A stretch of DNA of 64,000 nt from Candidatus Liberibacter solanacearum CLso-ZC1 (GCF_000183665.1 NC_014774.1:1003302-1067301), one strand, 5' to 3'. Numbered from the stretch's first letter, positions 1 to 13,111 are shown. Notes: generated by a model not told the origin, from the sequence alone. Translations and numbers: made by a program.

Positions 1-931
<931 letters not shown>

Positions 932-1187
932 CACTCTCATTGTCAATACGTCATAAAGTTCATTACAAACGTTTCTTAATTAAAAAAAACATAAATAAAT
1001 TATGCTCTTTCAATAGACCAATTTCCTGAGATAAATCTTCAACGTGCGGTTATACAACGTCGGTACCTCCCATATCGCATACAATGCCAATATAAAAAAT
1101 ACAAAAAAATCTACCTTCTATTCAATTTTCAAAAAACTATTGCTCTAAGAAAAAATCCCTAGAACAAAAAAACTATAAATTCGCAAT

Positions 1188-1263
1188 TGGTGGAGCCGAG
1201 CGGGATCGAACCGCTGACATCCTGCTTGCAAAGCAGGCGCTCTCCCAGCTGAGCTACGGCCCC
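1188..1263 (-). tRNA. tRNA-Ala (anticodon UGC)
   Basis: A 76-nt cloverleaf on the minus strand starting GGGGCCGTAGCTCAGCTGG, with anticodon loop reading TTTGCAA (anticodon TGC) and an encoded 3' CCA. It lies in the 16S-23S spacer beside tRNA-Ile, the usual bacterial arrangement. Confidence 0.97.
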
Positions 1264-1276
1264 TTGCCTGATTGAA

Positions 1277-1353
1277 TGGTGGGCCCAGGTAGATTCGAAC
1301 TACCGACCTCACCCTTATCAGGGGTGCACTCTAACCGCCTGAGCTATGGGCCC
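1277..1353 (-). tRNA. tRNA-Ile (anticodon GAU)
   Basis: A 77-nt cloverleaf on the minus strand starting GGGCCCATAGCTCAGGCGG, with anticodon GAT and an encoded CCA. It is the first tRNA of the rRNA spacer, 13 nt before tRNA-Ala in transcription order. Confidence 0.97.
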
Positions 1354-1534
1354 TTAACATAAACTCAAATGACCCCATCAACCGCAAAATTATTCAAAAA
1401 GAAAGAGAAACATGGACGGCGATCCCTTAGAACTTGCTAAAATTAACAAATTCTTTTCTTGAGCTTATCGCTCTAATTCTTTAAAAAATGCTCAGATCAT
1501 TAAATAAATCTAACAATACTAAACATCTTCCTTA

Positions 1535-3036
<1,502 letters not shown>

Positions 3037-3219
3037 CTTGCCAAAGGCGCCACCATGTAAAAAAAATCCTAATGCTAAAACATCTCTCAACGTCATAACA
3101 ACCAGAAAAACATGAAAAAACGCCTCCTACCTTCGTAATTAAATCCTTAATTACAAATATAAAAAATCGCCGCCCATGTCTCCCTTTCTTCTCTACTCTA
3201 TTCTCAAATAACATCCGCC

Positions 3220-3248
3220 ATACTAAAACAATTGCCATAAATAAGTCA
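3220..3248 (-). promoter_or_regulatory. candidate rRNA operon promoter
   Basis: On the minus strand, TTGACT (rc of 3243-3248) is followed after 18 nt by TAGTAT (rc of 3220-3225), about 190 nt before the 16S 5' end. The -35 box is good and the -10 is only fair. Position and direction suit an rRNA leader promoter. This is inference from sequence match only. Confidence 0.3.
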
Positions 3249-3394
3249 ATAAAAAATAATCAAAAAAATATTACTACCCTCAAACCATTAACCATATCCA
3301 AACCCTATAATTTGACTCTTAGTAAGAAAAATTATATCCCCTTACAAATTATGCACTGTTGAAAAATGGATCTTTTGAATGTTAATCGTGTGAA

Positions 3395-5377
3395 ATGACG
3401 TTGTATAGTACATTAAATAAAAAAGAAATACTATTTTCGTTTGGTAATAACCCTCCTATTCTAGGAGACAATAATGAAAAAATATTTCTAAATAGACGCA
3501 AGGTTTCTCTTCGATGGGTATACACAACATTCTTTGCTGGAGTCACTTCTGGAGTTCTCATGGGAGGGGCTCTTTTGACCGCCTTAGATGGACATCAAAA
3601 AGTAGCGATACCTGCAAAATTATCCCGTCAAACATTAGATCTAAATTCCGCTCATTTTAATCCTAACCCTTTTTCTATGCGAAAAGCGCGATTATCTACA
3701 AAAAACACAAAATCTAAAAATCCTGAAAAAATCATTATTGATGTTCCCACTCTCATCAAATCTCATGATAAAGATATCATCAAAAAAATTCCATTTGCTT
3801 ATGCTAGAATGACATTCACAACACCATATCAAAATTTAAGAGATTATCCTAAATTTGATCCATTAAAAATTTTTTCTGGAGGGAGAATAGAATCAACATC
3901 GCAAATGTTGATGGATACAATTAACAACATTGATACACTATATGACACTAAATCTAAGCTTGAAATAACTACCAAAAAATTCAATTTTCCAACAGATATT
4001 ACTAATATTAAAAAAGATATTATAGAAAAAGATGATACAATCAAAAAAGCAATTATAAACCAATATTTTCCCTTAAATTATGATAAAAATCAATCATATA
4101 ACCTCTATTATGCCGACGATCAGCCTTTATATAAAGAGCAATATAATAGCACTATTAATAGTACAACAGTTAAAGTAATCGAAGAAAATAGAACGATTAC
4201 AACACCTCAATTATCAACAAATATATCTCCTGAATTTGCCGATGATTTAATTGTAATACAACACAATACCACAGTTTTTAAAGCTATGATCCAAGCTGGT
4301 TATTCTAACAGTGAAAGCTCTAAAATAGTAAAAGCCTTAAAAGACAAAATACACGTTGATAAGCTAACAAAAGACGAAACAATCAGAATTGGCATGCTAC
4401 AAAAAGAAGCAGAATCTACAATAATAAGATTCAGCATTTACCATAAAAAAGAGCATATATTAACTATCGCCCTTAACGACAATAATGAATATGTCTTAGG
4501 CGCAGAACCCGCTAAAATAGATATTGATTCTTATACAGATAACATACGAACATCTGAATCATTTCCAAGTATTTATGATGGAATATGGCGCGCTACTTCT
4601 TTTAATGGAATGAATAAAAATCTGGTACAACTAGTCATCAGAATCCTAGCAAACAACCTAAATTTACAAGAACATCTTAAACCAACTGATTTTCTTGAAA
4701 CTTTTTTCTCCGTTGATCCTGTTAAAAACCAAAGCACCAATGATTCCGAATTATTATATATTCATGCTCGCTTTGGTGAAACACGCACTCGTTTCTATCG
4801 TTTCCAAAACCCCCTTGATGGATCAGTGGAATATTTTAATGAAAATGGAAAAAGCTCTCGACCTTTTTTACTCCGTACCCCCGTGCCATTTGGACGTATA
4901 ACCTCTGGATTTGGTATGCGACGTCATCCAATATTAGGCTATACGCGAATGCACACAGGAGTAGACTGGGCGGCACCAAGAGGAACACCTATTATAGCTG
5001 TTAGTGATGGTATTGTTGAAAAATCTGGTTGGGCAGGTGGTTATGGAAAACAAACTATTATCCGTCATGCAAATGGATTTGTTTCTTCCTATAATCATCA
5101 AGATGCAATCTCTAAAAATGTCACAGAAAAAACAACCGTTAAACAAGGACAAATCATTGGTTGGATTGGAGCAACAGGACTGGCAACAGGACCACATCTA
5201 CATTATGAATTAATTGTCAACGGGATCAAAGTAAATCCTATGAAAATTCGAATTCCCGAGGGAGAAACTTTAAAAGGAGAGATGCTACAACGTTTTCTTA
5301 TGGAAACAAAAGAATTAATTCCCTCATCAATAACGGAAAAAATTCGCAAAAAACATCTCTTTATTAACGATAAATAA
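3395..5377 (+). CDS. M23 family metallopeptidase (membrane-anchored murein hydrolase)
   Basis: 660 aa. The C-terminal domain (about residues 490-630) is a peptidase M23/LytM fold with zinc ligands intact: H520-x3-D524 (HTGVDWA) and H601-L-H603 (HLHYE). Such enzymes cut peptide crosslinks in peptidoglycan. One membrane segment lies near residues 40-65 (WVYTTFFAGVTSGVLMGGAL), so the enzyme domain is probably periplasmic and anchored. The middle (about 100-450) is Lys/Asn-rich with no recognised motif. The ATG at 3395 gives a family-like length. It stands convergent to clpB; an M23 gene beside clpB is also the rhizobial arrangement, from memory. Whether it acts in division or wall turnover cannot be told. 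Confidence 0.88.
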   Translation: MTLYSTLNKKEILFSFGNNPPILGDNNEKIFLNRRKVSLRWVYTTFFAGVTSGVLMGGALLTALDGHQKVAIPAKLSRQTLDLNSAHFNPNPFSMRKARLSTKNTKSKNPEKIIIDVPTLIKSHDKDIIKKIPFAYARMTFTTPYQNLRDYPKFDPLKIFSGGRIESTSQMLMDTINNIDTLYDTKSKLEITTKKFNFPTDITNIKKDIIEKDDTIKKAIINQYFPLNYDKNQSYNLYYADDQPLYKEQYNSTINSTTVKVIEENRTITTPQLSTNISPEFADDLIVIQHNTTVFKAMIQAGYSNSESSKIVKALKDKIHVDKLTKDETIRIGMLQKEAESTIIRFSIYHKKEHILTIALNDNNEYVLGAEPAKIDIDSYTDNIRTSESFPSIYDGIWRATSFNGMNKNLVQLVIRILANNLNLQEHLKPTDFLETFFSVDPVKNQSTNDSELLYIHARFGETRTRFYRFQNPLDGSVEYFNENGKSSRPFLLRTPVPFGRITSGFGMRRHPILGYTRMHTGVDWAAPRGTPIIAVSDGIVEKSGWAGGYGKQTIIRHANGFVSSYNHQDAISKNVTEKTTVKQGQIIGWIGATGLATGPHLHYELIVNGIKVNPMKIRIPEGETLKGEMLQRFLMETKELIPSSITEKIRKKHLFINDK

Positions 5378-5581
5378 AAATTTGAAATATGATCAAAATA
5401 ACAAATAGTTATTCTATTAAAAAGTATGATTCCACATTTTCCTCTATCATACCTTATGGTTATTTACGTGAAATTATGAAATTTATAATACTTTGATTTA
5501 AAATTGCATGAATAAGACAATAAAATCCACACTACAAATATTATTAAGAAAAAATACTATTTGAATAGTACGACTGTGCAA

Positions 5582-5621
5582 CGGAAACACAAATATTTTT
5601 AATTAAATGTTTGTGTTTCCG
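5582..5621. repeat. perfect 12-bp inverted repeat between convergent genes
   Basis: CGGAAACACAAA (5582-5593) and its exact complement TTTGTGTTTCCG (5610-5621) flank a 16-nt AT-rich loop. It lies in the 353-nt gap between the M23 gene and clpB, which converge. It could serve as a bidirectional terminator, but neither side has a clear run of U. The rest of this gap (5378-5581 and 5622-5730) shows nothing recognisable. Confidence 0.6.
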
Positions 5622-5730
5622 CCCAAACTATTTATTGCTAATGTTTTTATCAAATAAGGGAAAGCCCTCACAAAAATCGTCCGAATATATAGAATATTAT
5701 GACGATAGTCTCTTATTTCAAAAAATAACT

Positions 5731-8301
5731 CTAAACAGTTCGAAAATTAAGGCTATCGTTTTCAACAAAAACCTCAATGGAATCTCCCTCAGATATTGTC
5801 TGAGAGAGAATCTTCTCAGCCAATGGATTTTGAATATGTTTTTGTATCACACGCTTCAACGGCCGAGCTCCATAAAAAGGGTCGTATCCCTTGTGAGAAA
5901 GCCAATCTATTACTTCGTCTTCAAAATTCATTGAAATATTTTTATCTTTAATAAGTGATAATACCATATCAAGCTGAATACGAACAATCTGTGCCATATC
6001 TTCTTCACGCAATTTCTGAAACAATATTATTTCATCTAAACGATTTAAAAATTCAGGCTTAAATGTAGATCGAACAAGTTGCATTACCTTGTCGTGAGAA
6101 TCAGTAGCGTCACAATCTTTGATTAAATACTCTGCCCCTAAATTAGAGGTCATAATAATCAGCGTATTGCGAAAATCTACCGTACGCCCTTGACTATCTG
6201 TCAACCTTCCATCATCTAGAACCTGCAATAAGATATTATGAACATCCGAATGTGCCTTTTCCATTTCATCAAATAAGACAACTTGATAAGGATGCCTGCG
6301 CACTGCTTCAGTTAGAATCCCCCCCTCTTCATACCCAACATAACCAGGAGGAGCTCCTATAAGACGAGATACAGAATGCTTTTCCATATATTCAGACATG
6401 TCTATTCGAATCATAGAATTCTCATCATCAAACAACAATCGAGCTAAAGATTTAACTAATTCCGTCTTTCCAACCCCAGTAGGACCTAAAAACATAAAAG
6501 ATCCCATCGGACGTCGTGGATCTTGCAATCCAGCTCGGAAACGACGCAATGCATGAGATACAGACTCGATAGCCGCAGATTGACCAACAACTGATTTAGA
6601 TATTTCTTCTTCTATCCGTACAAATTTTTCTCGGTCACTTGCCAACATTTTGTCAACAGGAATACCCGTCCAACTTGATACAATACTTGCAATATTATCA
6701 GATGTTACGACTTCTTGAACTATATCTTCTGCGACACCACCGGCTTTTTCAGCCTCATCTAATTCTTTTTCTGCTTTTGGAATCAAAAGATTAACAAGCT
6801 CTCCAGCACGTTCAAATTGTCCTTGACGTTGTACTATAGCTAGCTCATTACGCATGGATTCTAAACGCTTTTTAAGATCAGCAGCATAAAAAAGCTTTCG
6901 CTGACCTTCTTGCCATCGCAAAGTTAAAGAATGCGCTTTTTCTTCTAAAGAAGCTAATTCTTTTTCTAAATCTAGAAGACGATCTTTCGAAGACTGATCT
7001 TTTTCTTTTTTTAAAGCCTCTTTTTCTATTTTGAGACAAATAATCCGACGATCAAATTCATCAAGCGCTTCGGGCTTCGTATCTATTTGCATACGTACTC
7101 TAGCAGAAGCTTCATCCATCAAATCAATGGCTTTATCAGGAAGAAATCGATCCGTAATATAACGATTAGAAAGCACTGCGGCACTGACTAAAGCTGAATC
7201 AGAAATCCGTACTTTGTGATGCTGTTCATATCTTTCTTTAAGCCCTCGTAAAATAGATACTGTATCGGCGACTGTAGGCTCACCAACCAAGATTGATTGA
7301 AATCTTCTAGCCAAAGCCGGATCTTTTTCTATATATTTACGATATTCATCTAATGTCGTTGCTCCGATACAATGCAATTCTCCGCGTGCTAAAGAGGGCT
7401 TAAGCAAATTAGATGCATCCATTGCTCCATCGGTTTTCCCTGCTCCTACTAATATATGCAATTCATCAATAAATAAAACGATCTCCCCGTTCTCTGATCG
7501 TATTTCACCAATAAGAGATTTTAACCTCTCTTCAAATTCTCCTCTAAATTTGGCACCTGCAATTAATGCTCCTATATCAAGAGCCATTAATCTTTTATCC
7601 TTCAATGATTCAGGAACATCCCCATTAACAATACGCGAAGCCAAACCTTCGATAATAGCAGTTTTACCGACACCAGGATCTCCAATTAGCACTGGATTGT
7701 TTTTAGTGCGACGCGATAAAACCTGAATAGAACGACGCATTTCATCGTCACGACCAATAACGGGATCAAGTTTTCCATCCCGTGCTTCTGCAGTCAAATC
7801 ACGACAATATTTCTTTAAAGCATCAAATCCTTGCTCAGCATTAGCAGAATCAGCTACACGCCCCTTACGTAATTTCTTGATCGATTCTTCAAGACGATTA
7901 ATGCTGATCCCACATTTTTTAAGGGAATCTCCTACTGATTCCTTAGCTAATATCATAGCTAAAAGAACTTTCTCTGCTGTAACAAAAGAATCACCTGATT
8001 TTTTGGCTATCTCCTCCGCCTTAGATAAAATTGCAGCCAAAGGCTGAGAAAGATAAACTTGTCCGCCTCCTCCCGTAACCTTTGGGATTTTAGAAAGAGC
8101 ACTGCGATTAGCATTCCTTAGCTTCCCAAGATCTCCTCCAGAGCTTTGAATTAACAAACAAATAAATCCTTCTGCATCTTCAAGAAAAGTATGTAAAAGA
8201 TGTTCAGGCACTAAATTCTGATGACCTTGTGCCAAAGCATATGCTTGGGAAGAATGCAAAAATTTACGCATTAATTCTGAATATTTATCACTATTCATCA
8301 T
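5731..8301 (-). CDS. clpB: ATP-dependent chaperone ClpB
   Basis: 856 aa, the usual ClpB length. Order: N-terminal Clp repeats (about 1-145), AAA+ domain 1 with Walker A GDPGVGKT and Walker B VLFIDELH, a coiled-coil M domain (about 410-530, rich in E/K/L), AAA+ domain 2 with Walker A GPTGVGKT and Walker [11 protein letters not shown], and a C-terminal D2-small domain. It disaggregates proteins in the cytoplasm with DnaK. The start is one of two adjacent ATGs at 8301 and 8298, with GGAGGA (rc of 8306-8311) in front. This region is duplicated in tandem, so a second copy of the RBS and start lies 120 nt upstream. Neighbours DUF4167, prmC and prfA match rhizobial order. Confidence 0.97.
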   Translation of the reverse strand: MMNSDKYSELMRKFLHSSQAYALAQGHQNLVPEHLLHTFLEDAEGFICLLIQSSGGDLGKLRNANRSALSKIPKVTGGGGQVYLSQPLAAILSKAEEIAKKSGDSFVTAEKVLLAMILAKESVGDSLKKCGISINRLEESIKKLRKGRVADSANAEQGFDALKKYCRDLTAEARDGKLDPVIGRDDEMRRSIQVLSRRTKNNPVLIGDPGVGKTAIIEGLASRIVNGDVPESLKDKRLMALDIGALIAGAKFRGEFEERLKSLIGEIRSENGEIVLFIDELHILVGAGKTDGAMDASNLLKPSLARGELHCIGATTLDEYRKYIEKDPALARRFQSILVGEPTVADTVSILRGLKERYEQHHKVRISDSALVSAAVLSNRYITDRFLPDKAIDLMDEASARVRMQIDTKPEALDEFDRRIICLKIEKEALKKEKDQSSKDRLLDLEKELASLEEKAHSLTLRWQEGQRKLFYAADLKKRLESMRNELAIVQRQGQFERAGELVNLLIPKAEKELDEAEKAGGVAEDIVQEVVTSDNIASIVSSWTGIPVDKMLASDREKFVRIEEEISKSVVGQSAAIESVSHALRRFRAGLQDPRRPMGSFMFLGPTGVGKTELVKSLARLLFDDENSMIRIDMSEYMEKHSVSRLIGAPPGYVGYEEGGILTEAVRRHPYQVVLFDEMEKAHSDVHNILLQVLDDGRLTDSQGRTVDFRNTLIIMTSNLGAEYLIKDCDATDSHDKVMQLVRSTFKPEFLNRLDEIILFQKLREEDMAQIVRIQLDMVLSLIKDKNISMNFEDEVIDWLSHKGYDPFYGARPLKRVIQKHIQNPLAEKILSQTISEGDSIEVFVENDSLNFRTV

Positions 8302-8515
8302 ACAATCCTCCAGATTCTGATTGCCCTTATATTAAAGACAGCAAAATATCACAATGTAAAATCTTTATCTACAGTTTCTGAATTCACTTCTTGAGTCTGA
8401 ATATTTATCACTATCCATCATACAATCCTCCAGATTCTGATTGCCCTTATATTAAAGACAGTAAAATATCACAATGTAAAATCTTTATCTACAGTTTCTG
8501 AATTCACTTCTTGAG
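8276..8515. repeat. tandem duplication, two 120-bp units
   Basis: Units 8276-8395 and 8396-8515 are identical except at 8295/8415 (T/C) and 8342/8462 (C/T). Each unit holds, on the minus strand, the last codons and stop of the DUF4167 gene, the intergenic spacer, the clpB RBS (GGAGGA) and the first clpB codons. The high identity points to a recent duplication. Confidence 0.97.
8365..8421 (-). other. duplicated clpB start: 18-codon decoy reading frame
   Basis: Because of the tandem duplication, a second GGAGGA-ATG ATG stands 120 nt upstream of the true clpB start. It encodes MMDSDKYS and then runs into duplicated DUF4167-end sequence, stopping after 18 codons at TAA (rc of 8365-8367). It keeps the clpB RBS, so ribosomes could load there and release before clpB. 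Translation is inference. Confidence 0.6.
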
Positions 8516-9095
8516 ATTGGAGAAGAACAGAAGTTGTTGTTTCTTCTGCAGGTTTATTGTTTATTTTATTATTATGGAATACACGTGGACGTACAACTCT
8601 TCTACGATATACTTTTTTATTAGGCGCTTTTTTTTCAAGAGATGGCTCAGGGGCTTTAAATACCTCATCCCCAACTGCAGGCTGAATATCGCTACTAAAA
8701 AGCGGTTCCTTTTGTTCTTTAATCGTCGAATTATCTTCAAAACCACTAGGTGCATTTTGAACATGGCCTCTTGATTCTTTTGAAAGAAGGTTTTCCTGTT
8801 CATCACGTTGCAACTTTTCTTGAATCTGCGCTTGAGCTATAGAAACAATGCGATTGTAATGTTCTGCATGCTGAAAATGATTTTCTGCTACTACATAGTC
8901 ACCTGCACTTATTGCATCACGAGCCAGAGCTGAATATCTCTCTGCTATGTGTTGAGCAGTGCCTCGAACCTTAACATCATATCCATTGCTATCATAATTA
9001 CGTACCAATGGATTAAGATTTTTACGACCAAAATTTCCATTACTGCCGCTAGATCCTCGTCCGCGACTACGTTTATATTGTTGACCTGATCTCAT
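8469..9095 (-). CDS. DUF4167 domain-containing protein
   Basis: 208 aa. Residues 1-90 form the recognisable DUF4167 block: a basic, Gly/Arg/Ser-rich start (SRGRGSSGSNGNFGRKNLNP), then VRGTAQHIAERYSALARDAI and NHFQHAEHYNR. The C-terminal half is variable and charged, ending in a basic KKVYRRRVVRPRVF patch. The basic N-terminus suggests RNA or nucleic-acid contact, but no function is established to my knowledge. It lies between prmC and clpB as in rhizobia. Its last codons are copied downstream by the 120-bp tandem duplication, so it is not truncated itself. Confidence 0.85.
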   Translation of the reverse strand: MRSGQQYKRSRGRGSSGSNGNFGRKNLNPLVRNYDSNGYDVKVRGTAQHIAERYSALARDAISAGDYVVAENHFQHAEHYNRIVSIAQAQIQEKLQRDEQENLLSKESRGHVQNAPSGFEDNSTIKEQKEPLFSSDIQPAVGDEVFKAPEPSLEKKAPNKKVYRRRVVRPRVFHNNKINNKPAEETTTSVLLQSQEVNSETVDKDFTL

Positions 9096-9228
9096 TTATT
9101 ATCTATCCCAACTCATAAATACTTGTTATTCACTATTTTTAGTATAAAAATTTAATTTATTAATTAACCCATTGATAACACTTTCATTTCTACATATTAC
9201 AAGAATCTTCTTTAAAAAACTTCACATA

Positions 9229-10110
9229 TCAACGACAAAATAGTAATATTCTATCGTTTTTTTCATAGTCCTTAAAAGAATTGACTAAGAATAATTTCTT
9301 GTCTTCAAAAATACGTATCACGTCTATTTTTTGATTATAACCAATTTCTAAACCACAAAATCCATTCTTACTTAAATGGCGAGATACACCATCTGCTATA
9401 ACACGATAATGAGACAAACCATCTGGACCCCCATCAAGAGCAATCACCGGATCAAAATTCTTTACTTCAGGCCCAAGTTTATCCACAACAGCAGATTCTA
9501 TATAAGGGGGATTAGAAACAATAATATCAAAAAACCCCTCAATAGAAGAAAACCAATTGCTTTGCAATGCGGAAAATCTCTTGGAAAGACCATTGGCAAC
9601 AGCATTCTTCCTAGCAATTTCAAGGGCTTTACTGGAAATATCAACCCCCAAACCCTCAAAAAAAGAATTTTCCTTTAGCAAAGCAAGACAAATCGCTCCA
9701 CTACCCATCCCAAGATCAAGAATACGAGCATCTTTTTTCTTTCCCCTTTGAGAAAGGAAAAAAGATAATATAGAATCAACTAAAAGCTCCGTTTCAGGGC
9801 GAGGCTCAAAAGTATCCGATGAAAGAGCTAATCTTACATTATAAAAATCACGCCATCCACAAATACGATGTATTGATTCATAATTCAAAGAACGAATAAC
9901 CGCTTTTTTAAGCAATAGCCTCTGTTCATCATCAAGAATTGTATCTGGGCACGCAATAACCTGACAAGAAGATAATCCCGTAACACCACATAGAAAAGAA
10001 CGAGGATTCCTTAATCCCTGCAATCCCGATTCTTTAAAATAATATTTTATCAACGAAAGACAACCTTCAACAGTATGAGGAAGTTCTTTAATTAACAATG
10101 AATCATTCAC
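9229..10110 (-). CDS. prmC: release factor glutamine methyltransferase PrmC
   Basis: 293 aa. It methylates the GGQ glutamine of release factors using S-adenosylmethionine. SAM motif [11 protein letters not shown] lies at about 131-140 and the catalytic NPPY at 200-203; the N-terminal about 100 residues form the helical substrate-binding domain. The GTG start at 10110 overlaps the prfA stop by 8 nt, so it is translationally coupled to the gene for its substrate RF1. No key residue is missing. Confidence 0.95.
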   Translation of the reverse strand: MNDSLLIKELPHTVEGCLSLIKYYFKESGLQGLRNPRSFLCGVTGLSSCQVIACPDTILDDEQRLLLKKAVIRSLNYESIHRICGWRDFYNVRLALSSDTFEPRPETELLVDSILSFFLSQRGKKKDARILDLGMGSGAICLALLKENSFFEGLGVDISSKALEIARKNAVANGLSKRFSALQSNWFSSIEGFFDIIVSNPPYIESAVVDKLGPEVKNFDPVIALDGGPDGLSHYRVIADGVSRHLSKNGFCGLEIGYNQKIDVIRIFEDKKLFLVNSFKDYEKNDRILLFCR

Positions 10111-11176
10111 TTGCAGAACCTATCATTTTTGCTTGATGCGCAGTAAGCAATGCATTGACAATTTCATCAAGATAACCCTGCAAAACATATTCAAGTTTAT
10201 AAAGAGTTAAATTGATTCTGTGATCAGTAATACGTCCTTGTGGAAAATTATAAGTACGAATACGCTCAGAACGATCTCCGGATCCAATTTGTGCCTTACG
10301 ATTTTCGGATCTTTCATGTGCCATACGCTTTCTTTCAATATCATAAAGACGTGCTCTTAATACCTTCATTGCTTGTAATCTATTTTGATGCTGTGATTTT
10401 TCAGAGGAAGTTACCATAATACCAGTAGGAATATGTGTAATTCTTACAGCTGAATCCGTAGTATTAACATGTTGCCCTCCTGAACCAGATGCTCGCATAG
10501 TATCAATGCGAATATCTTCCGTAGCAATTGCAACATCAATTTCTTCTGCTTCTGGCAACACTGCAACAGTTGCTGCTGAGGTATGAACCCGTCCACTTGC
10601 TTCAGTTGCAGGAACACGTTGTACGCGATGCACGCCTGATTCAAATTTCATACGATAAAAAACTCCGTTACCAGATATTGTTGCTACTATTTCTTTATAC
10701 CCACCATCATCATTATCACTTGACGACAATATTTCTACTTTCCATTTTTGATATGTAGCATAACGCTCATACATACGGAAAAGATCACCAACGAACAACG
10801 CAGCCTCTGATCCCCCTGTTCCAGCACGAATTTCAAGGATACAGCTTTTGTCATCATCTGTATCTTTGGGCAAAAGAAGACAACTTATTTCATATTCAAG
10901 CGCTTTGATTTCTTTTTCCACTTCCCCAATCTCAGCCTTAGCGAGATCTCGAATGCCTAAGTCACTGTCTTGATCATCAATAATAGTACGAAGATCTTGC
11001 TCTTCACCTTTTTTTTTCTCATAAATATCGATCTTAGATATTATCGGACTAATCGCAGCATACTCTTCTGTCAGCTTAATATAAACATCCACAGAAGGCG
11101 ACTCGGACATACGTAATTCTATTTCAGAAAAACGATTCTTCAAATTGCATACTTGCTTGTGAGAAAGAAAAACCAA
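10103..11176 (-). CDS. prfA: peptide chain release factor 1 (RF1)
   Basis: 357 aa. It ends translation at UAA and UAG. The codon-reading PAT tripeptide lies in [10 protein letters not shown] (about 189-191) and the catalytic GGQ at 233-235 ([11 protein letters not shown]). The start is uncertain. TTG at 11176 gives a normal N-terminus, with GAGAG about 9 nt ahead; an ATG slightly upstream (11191-11193) is in another frame and meets a stop after about 17 codons. The gene is followed by prmC with overlap. In rhizobia ptsP normally precedes prfA, but here about 700 nt without a gene do. Confidence 0.95.
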   Translation of the reverse strand: MVFLSHKQVCNLKNRFSEIELRMSESPSVDVYIKLTEEYAAISPIISKIDIYEKKKGEEQDLRTIIDDQDSDLGIRDLAKAEIGEVEKEIKALEYEISCLLLPKDTDDDKSCILEIRAGTGGSEAALFVGDLFRMYERYATYQKWKVEILSSSDNDDGGYKEIVATISGNGVFYRMKFESGVHRVQRVPATEASGRVHTSAATVAVLPEAEEIDVAIATEDIRIDTMRASGSGGQHVNTTDSAVRITHIPTGIMVTSSEKSQHQNRLQAMKVLRARLYDIERKRMAHERSENRKAQIGSGDRSERIRTYNFPQGRITDHRINLTLYKLEYVLQGYLDEIVNALLTAHQAKMIGSASE

Positions 11177-11875
11177 AACCCAAAAACTCTCATAAAAAAT
11201 TGAAATAATATTCTTAATTCACAGAGTGATAATGATTTTCAATGCTGTCTTATACACCGAAAATAACTTTGCAAATAATGAATTCACAACCGAAATTTTA
11301 CTATTTTTTCTTTGCTTGTTCGCGAATGTGCATATTTAAAAACTTAATATTCTGATTAGCTAATTAGAATCATTTTCTAAAAATATCCCGCATATCCTAT
11401 TAAAATATACAAAAATGACATTCTTAGTTAGAAAATAAGTTACACAGCACTTCTATCGTAAAAATACAACAGAACACTCATTAACATACTATCATAGAAA
11501 AAAAAAGCATAAATTATTTTAACGCAAAGAATCCTTAGTACGTTTTATCAAGCTCAAAAAAAAAATAACGCCTAAATTAAAGAAAGCATTCTTTGCTGGG
11601 AAACAATTATTTGCAACACAAAATCAAAACATACCTTACAAAAAACAGAAAAATTATTTTCCAAACTAGAATAGCAACTCTTTAAATTTTCTAAAGATAT
11701 CAGCATCATGACCTTAGAAAATATTCTTGTCAATACAAATTATCCGAAGAAAATTACCTATATGCAAAAAACTCTATATCCTAAAAATTGATTGTTCCTC
11801 AAGGAAACATTCAATAACGTATACCAATAATACGAGCATATTTAAAAAACTTTATTTTAAAGACAAAAAATAATA
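11177..11875. other. gene-free AT-rich gap where relatives carry ptsP
   Basis: This stretch between lysC and prfA holds no convincing gene. The best frame is a 45-codon minus-strand ORF (11572-11709) with AAGG ahead of ATG ATG, and I see no family match for it. Rhizobial relatives have ptsP here (from memory). I scanned part of the minus strand (about 11460-11875) for phosphotransfer motifs and found none. Confidence 0.6.
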
Positions 11876-13111
11876 TTAAGTAATATCTAAACCATAACAA
11901 GAGTGTAATGATCTCACAGCTAATTCAGTATAAGCACTATCAATTAAAACAGATATTTTTATTTCAGATGTCGTAATTGCCTTAATATTGATATTTTTTT
12001 CGGCAAAACATGAAAAGAAAGCTGACGCCACCCCCGTATGACTTTGCATTCCAATTCCTATAGCAGAAATTTTAACTAGTTTATCCTCATGTTGAATAAC
12101 ATCATAACCAATTTTATCTTTATTATCAGTTAAAACTGCAAGAGCTTTTTCTAAACTCAACGAAGGGGTCGTGAAAGTGATATCTGCATACTGACCATCT
12201 TCAGAAATATTTTGAATAATCATATCAACATTAATATTAGCTTTAGCAAGCGGAGAAAAAATAGATGCCGATATCCCAGGATGATCTTGTAGACGCCTCA
12301 AAGAAATTTGAGCTTCATCTTTTGTATAAGCAATTCCAGTAATTACTTCTTGTTCCATAATATTTTCCTCATCACAAATAAACGTTCCTGATTGCTCTTG
12401 TTGATTTGAATCTGCAAAACTTGAACGCACGAACAAACAAACTTTATGAAGCATAGCCAATTCTACGGAACGAACTTGCATTACCTTAGCTCCAAGTGAT
12501 GCCATTTCTAACATCTCTTCAAAAGAAATATTTTTCATCAAACGAGCTTTTGGCTCAATACGTGGATCAGTAGTATAAATACCATCTACATCTGTATAAA
12601 TATCACACCGATCTGCATTGATAGCAGCCGCTATTGCAACCGCTGAAGTATCGGATCCTCCACGACCAAGGGTTGTGATATAGCCTGCAGGGCTTATTCC
12701 TTGAAAGCCAGTAATGACTACTACTTTTTTTGTCTTCATGTGAGAAATAATTTTTGTCCCATCTATACGGGATATCCGCGCTATTCCATGTATATTATCT
12801 GTCAAAACAGGAATCTGCCACCCTTGCAATGAGATTGCCTCAATACCCAATGATTGCAAAGCGAGAGCCATCAGCCCAGAAGAAACCTGTTCTCCTGAAG
12901 AAATAACAACATCTCTTTCACGTGTATTATTGAGAGATCCCATACACTGACACAGAGAGCTTAGCCTATCAGTTTCTCCACTCATAGCAGAAACAACAAT
13001 AGCAATTTCTTGTCCCATATTCACTTCACGCTTAACATGCAAAGCAGCATTGCGAATACAATCAATATTAGCTACAGAAGTACCACCAAATTTCATAACA
13101 ATACGTGCCAT
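11876..13111 (-). CDS. lysC: aspartate kinase
   Basis: 411 aa. It phosphorylates aspartate, the first step to lysine, diaminopimelate, threonine and methionine. The N-terminal kinase domain starts MARIVMKFGGTSVANI, with GRGGSDTSAVAIAAAINADR and DVDGIYTTDPR further in. Two C-terminal ACT-type regulatory regions cover about 265-411 (ISLRRLQDHPGISASIFSPL and VKISAIGIGMQSHTGVASAF), so allosteric feedback is likely. Length is normal. It is divergent from ubiG with 135 nt between them, as in rhizobia. Confidence 0.95.
   Translation of the reverse strand: MARIVMKFGGTSVANIDCIRNAALHVKREVNMGQEIAIVVSAMSGETDRLSSLCQCMGSLNNTRERDVVISSGEQVSSGLMALALQSLGIEAISLQGWQIPVLTDNIHGIARISRIDGTKIISHMKTKKVVVITGFQGISPAGYITTLGRGGSDTSAVAIAAAINADRCDIYTDVDGIYTTDPRIEPKARLMKNISFEEMLEMASLGAKVMQVRSVELAMLHKVCLFVRSSFADSNQQEQSGTFICDEENIMEQEVITGIAYTKDEAQISLRRLQDHPGISASIFSPLAKANINVDMIIQNISEDGQYADITFTTPSLSLEKALAVLTDNKDKIGYDVIQHEDKLVKISAIGIGMQSHTGVASAFFSCFAEKNINIKAITTSEIKISVLIDSAYTELAVRSLHSCYGLDIT

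Noticed and set aside
5611..5934. 107-codon plus-strand open frame
   Set aside because: It lies mostly antisense to the clpB 3' end and has no RBS or recognisable motif.
8276..8515. CRISPR-like direct repeats
   Set aside because: Only two adjacent units with no spacers; it is a tandem duplication of gene-boundary sequence. No CRISPR array was seen in the window.
11176..11193. Possible frameshift at the prfA start (ATG upstream in another frame)
   Set aside because: The out-of-frame ATG peptide does not resemble an RF1 N-terminus, while the TTG frame gives a normal one; no lesion is needed.
11572..11709. 45-codon minus-strand frame with an RBS-like AAGG
   Set aside because: Too short, unrecognised, and inside a decayed gap; chance is the simplest explanation.
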